A stretch of DNA of 64,000 nt from Kitasatospora sp. NBC_00374 (GTDB taxonomy: Bacteria > Actinomycetota > Actinomycetes > Streptomycetales > Streptomycetaceae): the NCBI RefSeq assembly GCF_041434935.1, contig NZ_CP107964.1, positions 4,216,001-4,280,000 on the forward strand. The letters run 5' to 3'. Positions 40,418 through 49,118 of the stretch are shown in pieces; position 1 is the first letter of the stretch, and each line of letters opens with the position of its first letter. The position numbers and the translations under genes were made by a program. The notes below the pieces were generated by a model that saw nothing but the letters and a program-made list of their open reading frames with translations, made no database searches and had not been told where the DNA came from.

Positions 40418-41617
40418 GTGCCCTTCGACCCCGCCGTCCTCCGAGCCAGCTTCGCCGTTGTCGAACGCCGCGCCGACCAGCTGACCAAGTACTTCTACGC
40501 CCACCTGTTCACCCACAGCCCGGGCCTGCGGGCGCTGTTCCCGGCCCGGATGGACGAGCAGCGCGACCGGCTGTTCAGCGCCGTCACCCAGCTGGTGCTG
40601 CGGCTGGAGGAACCGGGACTGCTCCGCGACTACCTGACGGCCCTCGGCCGCGACCACCGCAAGTTCGGCGCCGCCCCCCAGCACTACCCCGCCATCGGCG
40701 CCAGCCTGATCGCCTCGCTCAGACACTTCTCCGGGCACTACTGGACACCGGAGATCGAGAAGGCCTGGACCGAGGCCTACACCGTGATCTCCCAGACGAT
40801 GATCGAGGCCACGGCCGACGCCGCCCGGGCCGCCCCCGGCTGGTGGCAGGCCGACGTGACCGCCCGGCGCCGGGCCGCGCCCGATCTCGTCGTCCTCACC
40901 CTGGCCCCCGACCGCCCGTACCCGTTCACCGCCGGGCAGTACCTCACACTCTGCTCGCCCCGGGTGCCACGCGTCTGGCGCCCGTACTCGATCGCCTGCG
41001 CCCCGCGCCCCGACCACACCCTCGAACTGCACGTCCGCCGGGTGCCGGCCGGGCTGCTGAGCACCGTGCTGGTCAACGACGTGCTGCCGGGTGAGTCCGT
41101 CCGCCTCGGGCCGCCGCGGGGCGACGCCGTCCTCGCCCCCGGCTCCACCCGCCCGGTGCTCGCCGTGGCCGGCGGGACGGGCTGGGCGCAGATCAAGTCG
41201 CTGATCGAGCAGCTCGCCCGGGACGGCGGCCGCCCCACCACCCTGCACCTGGCCGCCCGCGGCAGCTCCGACCAGTACGACCTGGCCGCCGTCCGGCAGC
41301 TGGCGCGGCGCCACCGCTGGCTGGACGTGGTGCCCACCGCCCCAGCAGACGGCGCCGGGCCCGAGCAGGCGGGCGGGCTGCTGCGCACCGGCCTGCTCCG
41401 GCACCGGGACCTCTCCGGCCACGACATCCACCTCAGCGGACCGCCCGGCCTCGTCCCGCAGCTGGCCGACCAGCTGACCGCGCAGGGCGCCCGGCCCGAA
41501 CTGATCCGGCACGACCCGGGGCCGGCCACCTTCAACCGGGCGCGGCCGCTGACCTCGTCCGAGTGGTTCCTCGACCAGCGCGACCCGGCCTGGATCAACC
41601 CCACCGACCTCGCCTGA
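40418..41617 (+). CDS. hmp: Flavohaemoglobin-like protein (globin + FAD/NAD reductase)
   Basis: A 399-residue protein: globin domain (about 1-140; DPAVLRASFAVVERR, YFYAHLFTHSPGLRALF, proximal His in LGRDHRKFGAAPQHYP) followed by a ferredoxin-reductase-like module (about 150-395). The FAD-binding motif RPYSIACA is at about 190, and the NAD-binding motif LAVAGGTGWAQIKS is at about 247. Such proteins oxidise NO to nitrate with O2 and NAD(P)H. GTG at 40418. Only 10 bases separate it from the upstream globin, so they form an operon for NO or oxygen stress. Confidence 0.87.
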   Translation: MPFDPAVLRASFAVVERRADQLTKYFYAHLFTHSPGLRALFPARMDEQRDRLFSAVTQLVLRLEEPGLLRDYLTALGRDHRKFGAAPQHYPAIGASLIASLRHFSGHYWTPEIEKAWTEAYTVISQTMIEATADAARAAPGWWQADVTARRRAAPDLVVLTLAPDRPYPFTAGQYLTLCSPRVPRVWRPYSIACAPRPDHTLELHVRRVPAGLLSTVLVNDVLPGESVRLGPPRGDAVLAPGSTRPVLAVAGGTGWAQIKSLIEQLARDGGRPTTLHLAARGSSDQYDLAAVRQLARRHRWLDVVPTAPADGAGPEQAGGLLRTGLLRHRDLSGHDIHLSGPPGLVPQLADQLTAQGARPELIRHDPGPATFNRARPLTSSEWFLDQRDPAWINPTDLA

Positions 41618-41657
41618 GCCCGCGCCCGAGCCCGGCGGAGACCGGGTGCGGCTACGA

Positions 41658-41690
41658 CGAAGGCCCCGGACGATTCGTCCGGGGCCTTCG
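41658..41690. terminator. Strong bidirectional terminator
   Basis: Near-palindromic hairpin with a 16-base arm on each side of a single T (CGAAGGCCCCGGACGA-T-TCGTCCGGGGCCTTCG). It terminates the flavohaemoglobin transcript and the minus-strand tRNA-Arg. Confidence 0.85.
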
Positions 41691-41695
41691 GCTGG

Positions 41696-41768
41696 TGCGC
41701 TCAGCAGGATTCGAACCTGCAACCTCTTGATCCGTAGTCAAGTGCTCTATCCGTTGAGCTATGAGCGC
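41696..41768 (-). tRNA. tRNA-Arg (ACG), copy 1
   Basis: A 73-base tRNA on the minus strand: acceptor GCGCTCA / TGAGCGC, anticodon loop CTACGGA giving ACG, T-loop TTCGAAT. The A34 of this anticodon is the substrate of TadA encoded at 28997. Identical to the copy 36 bases away. Confidence 0.95.
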
Positions 41769-41804
41769 TCGGGCGGCCCCGAGGGGCCACGAGCGGGGTT
41801 GTGG

Positions 41805-41877
41805 TGCGCTCAGCAGGATTCGAACCTGCAACCTCTTGATCCGTAGTCAAGTGCTCTATCCGTTGAGCTATGAGCGC
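41805..41877 (-). tRNA. tRNA-Arg (ACG), copy 2
   Basis: A 73-base tRNA identical to the copy at 41696-41768, separated by 36 bases. Both anticodon loops read CTACGGA (anticodon ACG). The short spacer suggests a single co-transcribed precursor from a promoter upstream of copy 2. Confidence 0.95.
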
Positions 41878-42007
41878 TCGCCCGGTCGAACTGGCCAACC
41901 GGGCGGTGCGGGGACAACATTACATGACCCTCGACCTGGGGTGAAATCCATTGCTCCGGGCCCCCGCCGACCCCCCACCGGGCGGCCCCGGCGCCGGGCA
42001 CAACGCA

Positions 42008-42042
42008 GAGAGCCCCGTCGGTTTCTCACCGACGGGGCTCTC
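42008..42042 (-). terminator. Terminator after tRNA-Ser(GCT)
   Basis: Perfect 15-bp stem GAGAGCCCCGTCGGT / ACCGACGGGGCTCTC with the 5-base loop TTCTC, just downstream of the minus-strand tRNA. Confidence 0.85.
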
Positions 42043-42050
42043 CGTGGAGG

Positions 42051-42141
42051 CGGAGGCGGAGGGATTTGAACCCTCGATGGGCTTTAAGACCCAAACCGCA
42101 TTAGCAGTGCGGCGCCATAGACCGGACTAGGCGACGCCTCC
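42051..42141 (-). tRNA. tRNA-Ser (GCT)
   Basis: A 91-base class II tRNA: acceptor GGAGGCG / CGCCTCC, anticodon stem-loop CCGCA-CTGCTAA-TGCGG giving GCT (reads AGC/AGU), T-arm GAGGG-TTCAAAT-CCCTC, long variable arm. Followed by a 15-bp terminator. Confidence 0.95.
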
Positions 42142-42344
42142 TCCACTCGGACCGCACCGCTTGCTGCGATGCACTCCGCGCGAAAGCGATGATGCCACAG
42201 CCTGAGGCTCCGGCACCAACCACCGACAACGTTACTAGCCGGGTCGTCCACGGCGCAAAGAAGAATGAGATACTCCAGTCTCCCGAGGAGAGCGCGTGCC
42301 GCGAGTCGCAGCGGCGGCCCCCAGCCGTGAGGAGACCTGTCGAC

Positions 42345-45300
42345 GTGAGCAGCAGGCCGACCCGAGGCGCTGCTCGCCTCGCCGCGATACTCGACGCCCT
42401 GCCCGATGCGCTGCTGCTGGTCAACAGCAACGGCACCGTGGTGGAGGCCAACAAGGCCGCGGTCCAGAGCCTTCAGGCGCCCGGCACCTCGCTGGTCGGC
42501 AGAGGCGTACTGGACCTGCTGCCCGAGTTCGACCCGAGCCGGATCCCCGGCTCGATGCGGCCCAAGGCGAGCGAGCCCGAACGTCTGGACCAGCCGGTCC
42601 GGATGACCGCCCGGCGTACCGACGGGTCCAGCTTCCCGGTCGAAGTGGCCGGAAACGACTTCGAGGACGACCGCACCGGCGGCGACGGCCTCGGCTACCT
42701 CTCGTACGACCCGTACCGGGAGTCCACCGGCGCGGCCGGCCAGGGGCTGCTGCTGCTCCTGGTCCGCGACGTCTCGGGGCGGCTCGGGGTCGAGGCGGAG
42801 CTGCGGCGCCAGCACAAGCAGACCGAGATGATCCTGCGGGCCGCGGCCGAGGGCGTCCTCGGGGTCGACCTGGACGGCCGGGTGGTGCTGGTCAATCCGG
42901 CCGCCGCGCACATCCTGGACTACCGGGCCAGCGAGCTCGGCGGGCGCGAACTGCACCCGCTGATCCAGCACTCCCAGGCCGACGGCAGCCCGCTGGCCCT
43001 GGAGGGCTCGGCGCTGCTGGACACCCTGACCTCCGGCCGCAAGCACCGGGTGCGCGGCACGGTGCTGTGGCGCAAGGACGGCACCCCGGTGACGGTGGAC
43101 CTCACCACCGCACCGGTCCGGGACGGCGACCAGCTGGTCGGCGCGGTGATGACGTTCACCGACCGGACCAGGGAGCTGGCGCTGGTCGCCCGCAACGAGC
43201 ACCTGACCGCCGTCCTGGAGCAGGAGCTCGGGGACGCGCTGACCGCGCTGCACCGGCGGATAGACGGGCTGGCCGGCGACCCGGCCGGACAGCTCTGGCC
43301 GGAGGCCAACTGGACCCTGCGGCGGCTGGCCGACGAGTGCCGCCGGTTCTCCACACTGATCGACGGGGTGCTCGCGCACCAGCGGTTCGAGGCCGCCGCG
43401 GAGAGCGGCAAGGACGAGACCGACCGGGCCGAGGTCGGCCTGGACACGGTGGTCCAGAAGGCCGTCGAGCACGCCGGCGAGCTGGTCGGGCCCGGCCGGG
43501 TGCGCTACTCGGTGCACGCCGCCCCCGTCGAGCTCTCGGTGGACCGGGACCGTCTGGCAAGGGCACTGGCCCACCTGGTCGCGGACGTCAGCGGCGTCAC
43601 CCCGTCGCTGGACGTCACCGGGATCCGGTCCGACGCGCCGGGGCTCGGCGTGCCCGCGCTCCCGCCGGGCGGCACCGAGCTGCCGATGGTCGTCCTGGCC
43701 GCGGCGCAGCGCGGCGAGGTGGCGCGGATCGAGGTGCGCGGGCCGTCCCGTCGCCCGAGCGCGGTGCACCTGCCGATCGCCCGGGCCACCGTGGAGCACC
43801 ACGGCGGTGTGCTGCAGCGGCACGAGCTGCCGAACCGGGCCGGCACCACGTACGTGGTGGAGCTGCCGCTGGACCCGTCCGCCCCGAAGGCCGCCCGCAC
43901 GGTCGGGGTGCCCAAGGAGACGGACACGGCGATGCTGCCGGACCTGCCCCAGATGCCGTCCGCGAGGTCCGGCGAGCCGGGCGGTTCGGCGCAGGGCCGG
44001 CCGGAGGGTCGTCCGGAGGCGAAGCAGGCGGCCGAGGAGCGGCGCTCGGAGTCCGCGGCGGCGCCGCAGGAGCCGGTGGCCGGGCAGGACCTCGGCCACG
44101 GCCGCGCCGAGGCGGCCGACCGGGCGCAGGCCGAGGCGGCCCCGCAGCCCCGGACGGCCATCGCGCTCGGACCCGCGGACGGGCCCACCGCGGACACCGC
44201 CGCGCCGGCGTCCGAGCCGGCCCGGCCGTCCCGCCGGCGGCGGGGTCTGCCGTCCGGCGACGAGTCCTCGGGGGCGCTGTCCATCCCCGGTGTCCCCGAT
44301 CCCGGGGCGGCGCTGTATCCGGGGCTGGAGAACGCGCTGCCGGCCGCGGTGCCGGTGCCCTCGCAGGGCGCGGCCGCCGAAGGTGCGCCCGCCGTCCGGC
44401 CGACCGGTCGCCGGCGGCGGCTCGCCGTCCCCGGTGAGCCGGCCGAGGCGACGGGGGCCGCACCGGTCGCGGATCCGCAGCCGGAGCGGCCGGCCGCCGA
44501 ACTCGAACTCGCCCGGCCAGCCCGGCCCGAGCTGCCGGCGGCGGCCCCGGCCGCCGGGGACGTCCCGGAGCAGCCCCGGCCGGTCGGCAGCGGACTCGGT
44601 GAGCTGGCGCCGCCGCGTCCGATGGGCGGCGGTTTCGCCGGGGCCTTCCCGAGTGCGTTCCCGGACGCCGCCCCGAAGGACGTGCCCCAGCCGGACGCCT
44701 CCGCGCCGGTCGGCCCCGCGGCCGTGGAGCGGCCCGCGCTGCCCGCGTCCGGCGGCGGCCAGGAGGTCGCGGTCCCCGAGGCGGCGGAGCAGGCGGCCGG
44801 GATGGAGCCGCGGACACCGCCTCGCCCGGTCTCGGAACTGCCGATGTCCGGCGCCGGCCGGCCCGGGGAGCAACCGCCCGCGGCAGCCCCGGCGGACCCG
44901 CCGACCATGATCTCTCCGGCCGTCGACGGTGCCCGCCGACTGCTGGTGTGGCCCGAGCCGGACCCGTCGACCCGGCAGGCGCTGCAGGACCGCGGCTACC
45001 GGCCGGTGATCGTGCGCTCCCGGGAGGAGGTCGACGCCCAGGTGTCGGGCTTCCCGGCGGCGCTCTTCGTCGACCCGCTGACCGGCCCGATCACCCGGAC
45101 GGCACTGCAGTCGCTGCGGACGGCCGCGCTGAACAGCCGGGTCCCGGTGCTGGTCACCGCGGGTCTGGGCCAGGCCACCCGGGACGCCGCGTACGGCGCC
45201 GACCCGGCGGTGCTGCTGCGCGCCCTCGCGCCGCGCGACGGTGACAACCACGCGGCCCGGGTGCTGCTGGTGGAGTCCGACCCGGACATCGCGGCGGCGC

Positions 45301-45653
45301 TGATCAGCAGCCTGGAGCGGCGCGGGATGCACGTCGAGCACGCGCTGGACGAGAACGACGCGGTCTCCCGGGCCAGCAGCGTGCAGCCCAACCTGGTGGT
45401 GATGGACCTGCTCCAGGTCCGCCGCCGCCGGGTCGGGCTGCTGGACTGGCTGCGGGCCAACGACCGGCTGCACCGCACGCCGCTGGTGGTGTACACCTCG
45501 GTGGACCTGGATCCGCAGGAGCTGCCGCGGCTGCGGACCGGGGAGACGGTGCTGTTCCTCGCCGAGCGGTCGACCACCGAGGACGTGCAGTCCCGGATCG
45601 TCGACCTGCTCGGTCGGATCGGGGCGATGGGTGAGGTCAGTACGGTCGGCTGA
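42345..45653 (+). CDS. Hybrid PAS/histidine-kinase-like protein with degenerate kinase and receiver domains
   Basis: A 1102-residue protein. PAS-like domain 1 is at about 10-130 (DALPDALLLVNSNGTVVEAN), PAS domain 2 at about 165-285 (RAAAEGVLGVDLDGRVVLVNPAAA). A kinase-like module at about 290-500 has no H-box (TAVLEQELGDALTALHRRI in its place) and no N-box, though a late GGVLQRHELPNRAGTTY resembles the G2 box. A 340-residue disordered Pro/Ala linker follows. Two receiver-like domains end the protein (about 865-955, LLVWPEPDP; about 975-1095, LLVESDPD and LVVMDLLQV); the last lacks the conserved Lys. GTG at 42345 with GAGGAG upstream. Confidence 0.72.
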   Translation: MSSRPTRGAARLAAILDALPDALLLVNSNGTVVEANKAAVQSLQAPGTSLVGRGVLDLLPEFDPSRIPGSMRPKASEPERLDQPVRMTARRTDGSSFPVEVAGNDFEDDRTGGDGLGYLSYDPYRESTGAAGQGLLLLLVRDVSGRLGVEAELRRQHKQTEMILRAAAEGVLGVDLDGRVVLVNPAAAHILDYRASELGGRELHPLIQHSQADGSPLALEGSALLDTLTSGRKHRVRGTVLWRKDGTPVTVDLTTAPVRDGDQLVGAVMTFTDRTRELALVARNEHLTAVLEQELGDALTALHRRIDGLAGDPAGQLWPEANWTLRRLADECRRFSTLIDGVLAHQRFEAAAESGKDETDRAEVGLDTVVQKAVEHAGELVGPGRVRYSVHAAPVELSVDRDRLARALAHLVADVSGVTPSLDVTGIRSDAPGLGVPALPPGGTELPMVVLAAAQRGEVARIEVRGPSRRPSAVHLPIARATVEHHGGVLQRHELPNRAGTTYVVELPLDPSAPKAARTVGVPKETDTAMLPDLPQMPSARSGEPGGSAQGRPEGRPEAKQAAEERRSESAAAPQEPVAGQDLGHGRAEAADRAQAEAAPQPRTAIALGPADGPTADTAAPASEPARPSRRRRGLPSGDESSGALSIPGVPDPGAALYPGLENALPAAVPVPSQGAAAEGAPAVRPTGRRRRLAVPGEPAEATGAAPVADPQPERPAAELELARPARPELPAAAPAAGDVPEQPRPVGSGLGELAPPRPMGGGFAGAFPSAFPDAAPKDVPQPDASAPVGPAAVERPALPASGGGQEVAVPEAAEQAAGMEPRTPPRPVSELPMSGAGRPGEQPPAAAPADPPTMISPAVDGARRLLVWPEPDPSTRQALQDRGYRPVIVRSREEVDAQVSGFPAALFVDPLTGPITRTALQSLRTAALNSRVPVLVTAGLGQATRDAAYGADPAVLLRALAPRDGDNHAARVLLVESDPDIAAALISSLERRGMHVEHALDENDAVSRASSVQPNLVVMDLLQVRRRRVGLLDWLRANDRLHRTPLVVYTSVDLDPQELPRLRTGETVLFLAERSTTEDVQSRIVDLLGRIGAMGEVSTVG

Positions 45654-45668
45654 GCGCCGTCGGGCCGG

Positions 45669-46166
45669 TCAGTGGTGGGCGTGGACCACCGCGTGGCCGC
45701 GGCCGAGGGCGATCAGCCGGCGGTTGACCGGCACGGTGACGAGGAAGGCCAGCACCAGGGCGCCGGCCAGCGAGGTCCAGAACAGCAGGTCGCTCAGCCC
45801 GGCGTCCATCGCGCCGGGGACGGCGAGCATCGCGCTGTTGTCGATGAGCTCCATCACCGCGATGGACACGGTGTCGGCTGCCAGGGCGACCTTCAGCGCC
45901 GGGCCGAGGCCGAGGCCGGCCCGGCGTACGCCGCGCATGGTCAGCGCGTAGCCGAAGACGAAGGCGAGCGCGATCGACAGCGCGACGGTGGCGCCGGTGT
46001 GCAGGCCGAGGGCGGTGCCCACGACCAGGCCGAGGACCTCGCCGACGGCGCAGCCGACGAGGCAGTGCAGGGTGGCCAGGGCGGCGGTGCGCCAGCTCCG
46101 GTCGGCCGGGGTGTGCTGCCGGTGGCTCTCGTGCGGTGCAGGGTGTGCGTGGTGCTGGTGGTTCAT
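45669..46166 (-). CDS. DUF4396 membrane protein with His-rich tails
   Basis: A 165-residue membrane protein with about four helices (ATLHCLVGCAVGEVLGLVVG; ATVALSIALAFVFGYAL; PALKVALAADTVSIAVMELI; LFWTSLAGALVLAFLVTV). The N-terminus (HQHHAHPAPHESHRQH) and C-terminus (HAVVHAHH) are rich in His, suggesting metal binding. The Cys pair in HCLVGC could also bind metal. The family is often near copper-homeostasis genes. The ATG has GGAGG eight bases upstream and a CsoR-type operator 46 bases upstream, so copper-responsive control is inferred. Confidence 0.75.
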   Translation of the reverse strand: MNHQHHAHPAPHESHRQHTPADRSWRTAALATLHCLVGCAVGEVLGLVVGTALGLHTGATVALSIALAFVFGYALTMRGVRRAGLGLGPALKVALAADTVSIAVMELIDNSAMLAVPGAMDAGLSDLLFWTSLAGALVLAFLVTVPVNRRLIALGRGHAVVHAHH

Positions 46167-46211
46167 GGCGGCGCCTCCTGCCTCGGATGTGCGGTCCGAG
46201 TCAGCACAACC

Positions 46212-46248
46212 GGATACCCCCCAGGGGTATTCCAGGTGGGGGGTATCC
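46212..46248. promoter_or_regulatory. CsoR-type copper operator upstream of the DUF4396 gene
   Basis: On the minus strand the core ATACCCC-TGG-GGGGTAT is a perfect inverted repeat with 7-base arms and 3-base centre. It lies within a larger perfect 11-bp repeat GGATACCCCCC (46212-46222) and GGGGGGTATCC (46238-46248). This is the known pattern of CsoR copper-repressor sites (ATACCCC...GGGGTAT). It sits 46-82 bases before the DUF4396 ATG. Confidence 0.7.
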
Positions 46249-46258
46249 GGCGGTTCGG

Positions 46259-47920
46259 CTACTCCTTGCCGAGGACGGTGACCTCCAGCAGGCCCTGCGC
46301 GTACTCGGCCCGGATCACCTTCTTGTCGAACTTGCCGACGCTGGTCTTGGGCACCGCCGGCACGACCGACCAGCGCTCCGGCAGCTGCCAGGAGGCGATC
46401 CGCTCGGCCAGGAAGGCGCGCAGCTCGGGCAGCCCGGCCGCGGCCCCGGGCCGCAGCACGACGGTGGCCAGCGGGCGCTCGCCCCACTTGTCGTCCGGCA
46501 CGGCGACGACGGCGGCCTCGGCCACCTCGGGGTGGGCCATCAGGTGGTTCTCCAGCTCGACCGAGGAGATCCACTCACCGCCCGACTTGATCACGTCCTT
46601 GGCCCGGTCGGTGAGGGTCAGATAGCCGTCCGCGGTGATGGTGCCGACGTCGCCGGTACGCAGCCAGCCGTCCTCGCTGAACTTGTCCTCCGGGCGCTCC
46701 GGCTGCTGCCCGGCCCCGGCGAAGTAGGCGCCGGCGATCCACGGCCCGCGCACCTCCAGCTCGCCCTGGGCCACCCCGTCGTGCGGCATCCGCTCGCCCG
46801 ACGGGCCGATCAGCCGGGCCTCGACGGAGGCCGGGAAGAGCCCCTGGGTGATCCGGTAGGGCCACTCCTGCTCCGCCGTCAGGCCGCCCGGAGGGAGGGC
46901 GAAGGTGCCGAGCGGAGAGGTCTCGGTCATGCCCCAGGCATGCACCACCTGGATGCCGTGGCGGTCCCGGAAGCCCTTCATCAGCGCGGGCGGACAGGCC
47001 GAACCGCCGATCACCACCATCCGGATCGACGAGGTGTCGTAGCTGCCCGCGTCCAGCTCGTCCAGCAGGCCGTTCCAGATGGTCGGGACGGCGGCGCTGA
47101 CGGTCGGGCGGAACCGGTCGATCATCTCGGCGAGCGGCCTGGGCTGCAGGTGACGGTCGGGCATCAGCAGGTTCGCGCCGGACATGAACGCGGCGTGCGG
47201 CAGACCCCAGGCGTTGACGTGGAACATCGGGACGACCGGCAGCACGAGGTCCCGGGAGGTGAGGCCGAAACTCTCGGCCGCGTTGACCTGCAGACAGTGC
47301 AGGTAGACCGACCGGTGGCTGTAGACCACGCCCTTGGGGTCGCCGGTGGTGCCGGAGGTGTAGCAGAGGGCGGCCGCACGGCGCTCGTCGATGTCGGTCT
47401 GCCACGGGTACGCGGTGGGCCGGCCCGCGATCAGTTCCTCGTAGCCGTGCACGGTGCCGGCGAAGCCGTCCAGCAGCGAGCGGTCCCCCTCGCCGTTGAC
47501 GACGATGTGCCGCAGGGTCGGGTTCAGCTGCGGCAGCACGCCGGCCAGCAGCGGCAGCAGGCTGCCGTCGACGATGATCGCGCGGTCCGCGGCGTGGTTG
47601 ACGATGTAGGACAGCTGGTGGGCCGGCAGCCGCAGGTTGAGGGTGTGCAGCACCGCGCCCATCGACGGCACCGCGAGGTACGCCTCCAGGTGCTCGGCGT
47701 TGTTCCACATCAGCGTCGCTATCACGCTCGCGTCGGCGACGCCGAGCTCGTCCCGCAGGGCGTGGGCGAGCTGCGCGGCGCGGGCGCCGACGTCGGCGTA
47801 CGTCCGGGTGACGGGCTCCGCGCCGGTCCAGGTGGTGACCGTGGACCCGCCGTGGACGGTGGAGCCGTGGGTCAGGATCCGGGCGACGGTGAGCGGGACG
47901 TCCTGCATCGTGCTGTACAC
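46259..47920 (-). CDS. Long-chain-type acyl-CoA ligase (AMP-forming)
   Basis: A 553-residue adenylate-forming enzyme. The P-loop/AMP motif is CYTSGTTGDPKGVVYSHRS (about 184-202), and the A5 motif is AWGMTETSPLG (about 340). The Lys/GK motif of the C-terminal domain is TSVGKFDKK near the end. Similar to fatty-acid CoA ligases that activate carboxylates to acyl-CoA. GTG at 47920 follows GGAGGA; an ATG at 47908 is the alternative. It ends upstream of the copper operator. Confidence 0.88.
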   Translation of the reverse strand: MYSTMQDVPLTVARILTHGSTVHGGSTVTTWTGAEPVTRTYADVGARAAQLAHALRDELGVADASVIATLMWNNAEHLEAYLAVPSMGAVLHTLNLRLPAHQLSYIVNHAADRAIIVDGSLLPLLAGVLPQLNPTLRHIVVNGEGDRSLLDGFAGTVHGYEELIAGRPTAYPWQTDIDERRAAALCYTSGTTGDPKGVVYSHRSVYLHCLQVNAAESFGLTSRDLVLPVVPMFHVNAWGLPHAAFMSGANLLMPDRHLQPRPLAEMIDRFRPTVSAAVPTIWNGLLDELDAGSYDTSSIRMVVIGGSACPPALMKGFRDRHGIQVVHAWGMTETSPLGTFALPPGGLTAEQEWPYRITQGLFPASVEARLIGPSGERMPHDGVAQGELEVRGPWIAGAYFAGAGQQPERPEDKFSEDGWLRTGDVGTITADGYLTLTDRAKDVIKSGGEWISSVELENHLMAHPEVAEAAVVAVPDDKWGERPLATVVLRPGAAAGLPELRAFLAERIASWQLPERWSVVPAVPKTSVGKFDKKVIRAEYAQGLLEVTVLGKE

Positions 47921-48066
47921 GGGTCCTCCTTGACCGGGCAGCGGCGGGGCACGCCCTACCGCCGAGTAGCGCACGTCGTGTCGGCCCGATTCTGACGGCC
48001 CGACGGGCCCGTGTCAGCAGGCGTTGCCGGGATGAGACGAGCGGCTCACCGCCCGGGGGCGCGCGG

Positions 48067-48978
48067 TCAGCGTGCGACCAGGGAGTCCAGCTGGTCCCGG
48101 TCCACGGTGAGGGTGGCCCCGCCGTAGCTCTCCTCGACGTTGCCGTGGTGCTGGTGGATCCGCTGGTGGTCGATCCACAGGTCGGGGGCGAGCAGGCCGC
48201 TGCCGTCGACCGTGTTGGCCCGGTCGTCCCAGCGGGCGTACCAGACCGCGTCCGGCAGCGGGGAGCTGCCGACCCGGGCGGCGGCGGCCAGGTCGGCGAT
48301 GCCGGAGTCGGTGCTGGAGTAGAAGCCCGAGTGGTAGCCGGCGGCGTGCAGGGCCTGGGTCCAGCCCAGGGTGAACTCGATGACGGCCTGGCTGCAGACC
48401 GCGTCGCCGCGCGGGTAGGACTCGATGTCCAGGTAGACCGGGCTGCCATCGGCCAGGCCCAGGGCCTGGAGCGCGCGCACCGCCGCCGCGGCCTCCTGGA
48501 GGCCCTGCTCGGCGGCCCTGGCGGGCTGGATCCGCTTCGGTTTGGTCGCGGACTCCCGGCAGGGCGCCTGCAGGCCGACGTGGGTGGGGACGAGCTTCCA
48601 GCCCATCGCCCGGACCTCGCGGACCCAGGCCGCGGTGAGCCGGGGCTGCTCGCAGCCCCGCTGGTCGCCGCTGGTGTAGATCCCCACCGCGCGGTACGGG
48701 GAAGCGGCCCACCAGGCCCGCATGGTCTCCAGCGCCGGGGCCGTACAGGCGTCGAAGCCCGCGCCGCTGAAGAACTCCCTGGGCAGCGCCTCGCGGCGGG
48801 CGCGGGAGTCGGGCAGGACGGTCCGCGGCGGTGCGGGGGTGGTGGCGGAGGCCAGTTCCGAACCGCGCCGCGCGCCCGCGCCCGGCGCCCCCGCGGCGGG
48901 GTCGAGGACGGTGCGGTCGGTGGCGAGGAGCAGGACGAGGGAGGCTGCGGTGAGAGCTGCCGGGCCTAAGTAGCGCAC
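48067..48978 (-). CDS. Secreted DUF1906 glycoside-hydrolase-like protein
   Basis: A 303-residue exported protein with an N-terminal signal/anchor (residues 1-20, YLGPAALTAASLVLLLA) and a DUF1906 (Rv2525c-like) domain from about 72 (FFSGAGFDACTAPALETMRAW). Typical motifs are AVGIYTSG, LVPTHVGLQAPC, YLDIESY (acidic pair) and AVWYARWDD. The fold is a TIM barrel related to GH25-like hydrolases; a wall sugar substrate is likely. GTG at 48978 with an overlapping GGAGG site. Function in wall remodelling is inferred. Confidence 0.78.
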   Translation of the reverse strand: MRYLGPAALTAASLVLLLATDRTVLDPAAGAPGAGARRGSELASATTPAPPRTVLPDSRARREALPREFFSGAGFDACTAPALETMRAWWAASPYRAVGIYTSGDQRGCEQPRLTAAWVREVRAMGWKLVPTHVGLQAPCRESATKPKRIQPARAAEQGLQEAAAAVRALQALGLADGSPVYLDIESYPRGDAVCSQAVIEFTLGWTQALHAAGYHSGFYSSTDSGIADLAAAARVGSSPLPDAVWYARWDDRANTVDGSGLLAPDLWIDHQRIHQHHGNVEESYGGATLTVDRDQLDSLVAR

Positions 48979-49118
48979 CCTCCAGAGCTACTGATTCGTC
49001 ATCACATACTCCAGTTCGGCACGCACGGCGGGCGCTGCCTTCACCTGCCCGGCGGCACCGTCCCACCTGGTGGTAATGAGTTTGGAGCTTCGACACCCCT
49101 TACGTCACACTCGTTCCC

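Noticed and set aside
42084..45473. Very long open frame on the strand opposite the hybrid kinase gene (over 1100 codons)
   Set aside because: Antisense frames stay open in high-G+C DNA. The plus-strand gene has PAS and receiver motifs and a ribosome site; the antisense frame is low-complexity and runs across the tRNA-Ser gene.
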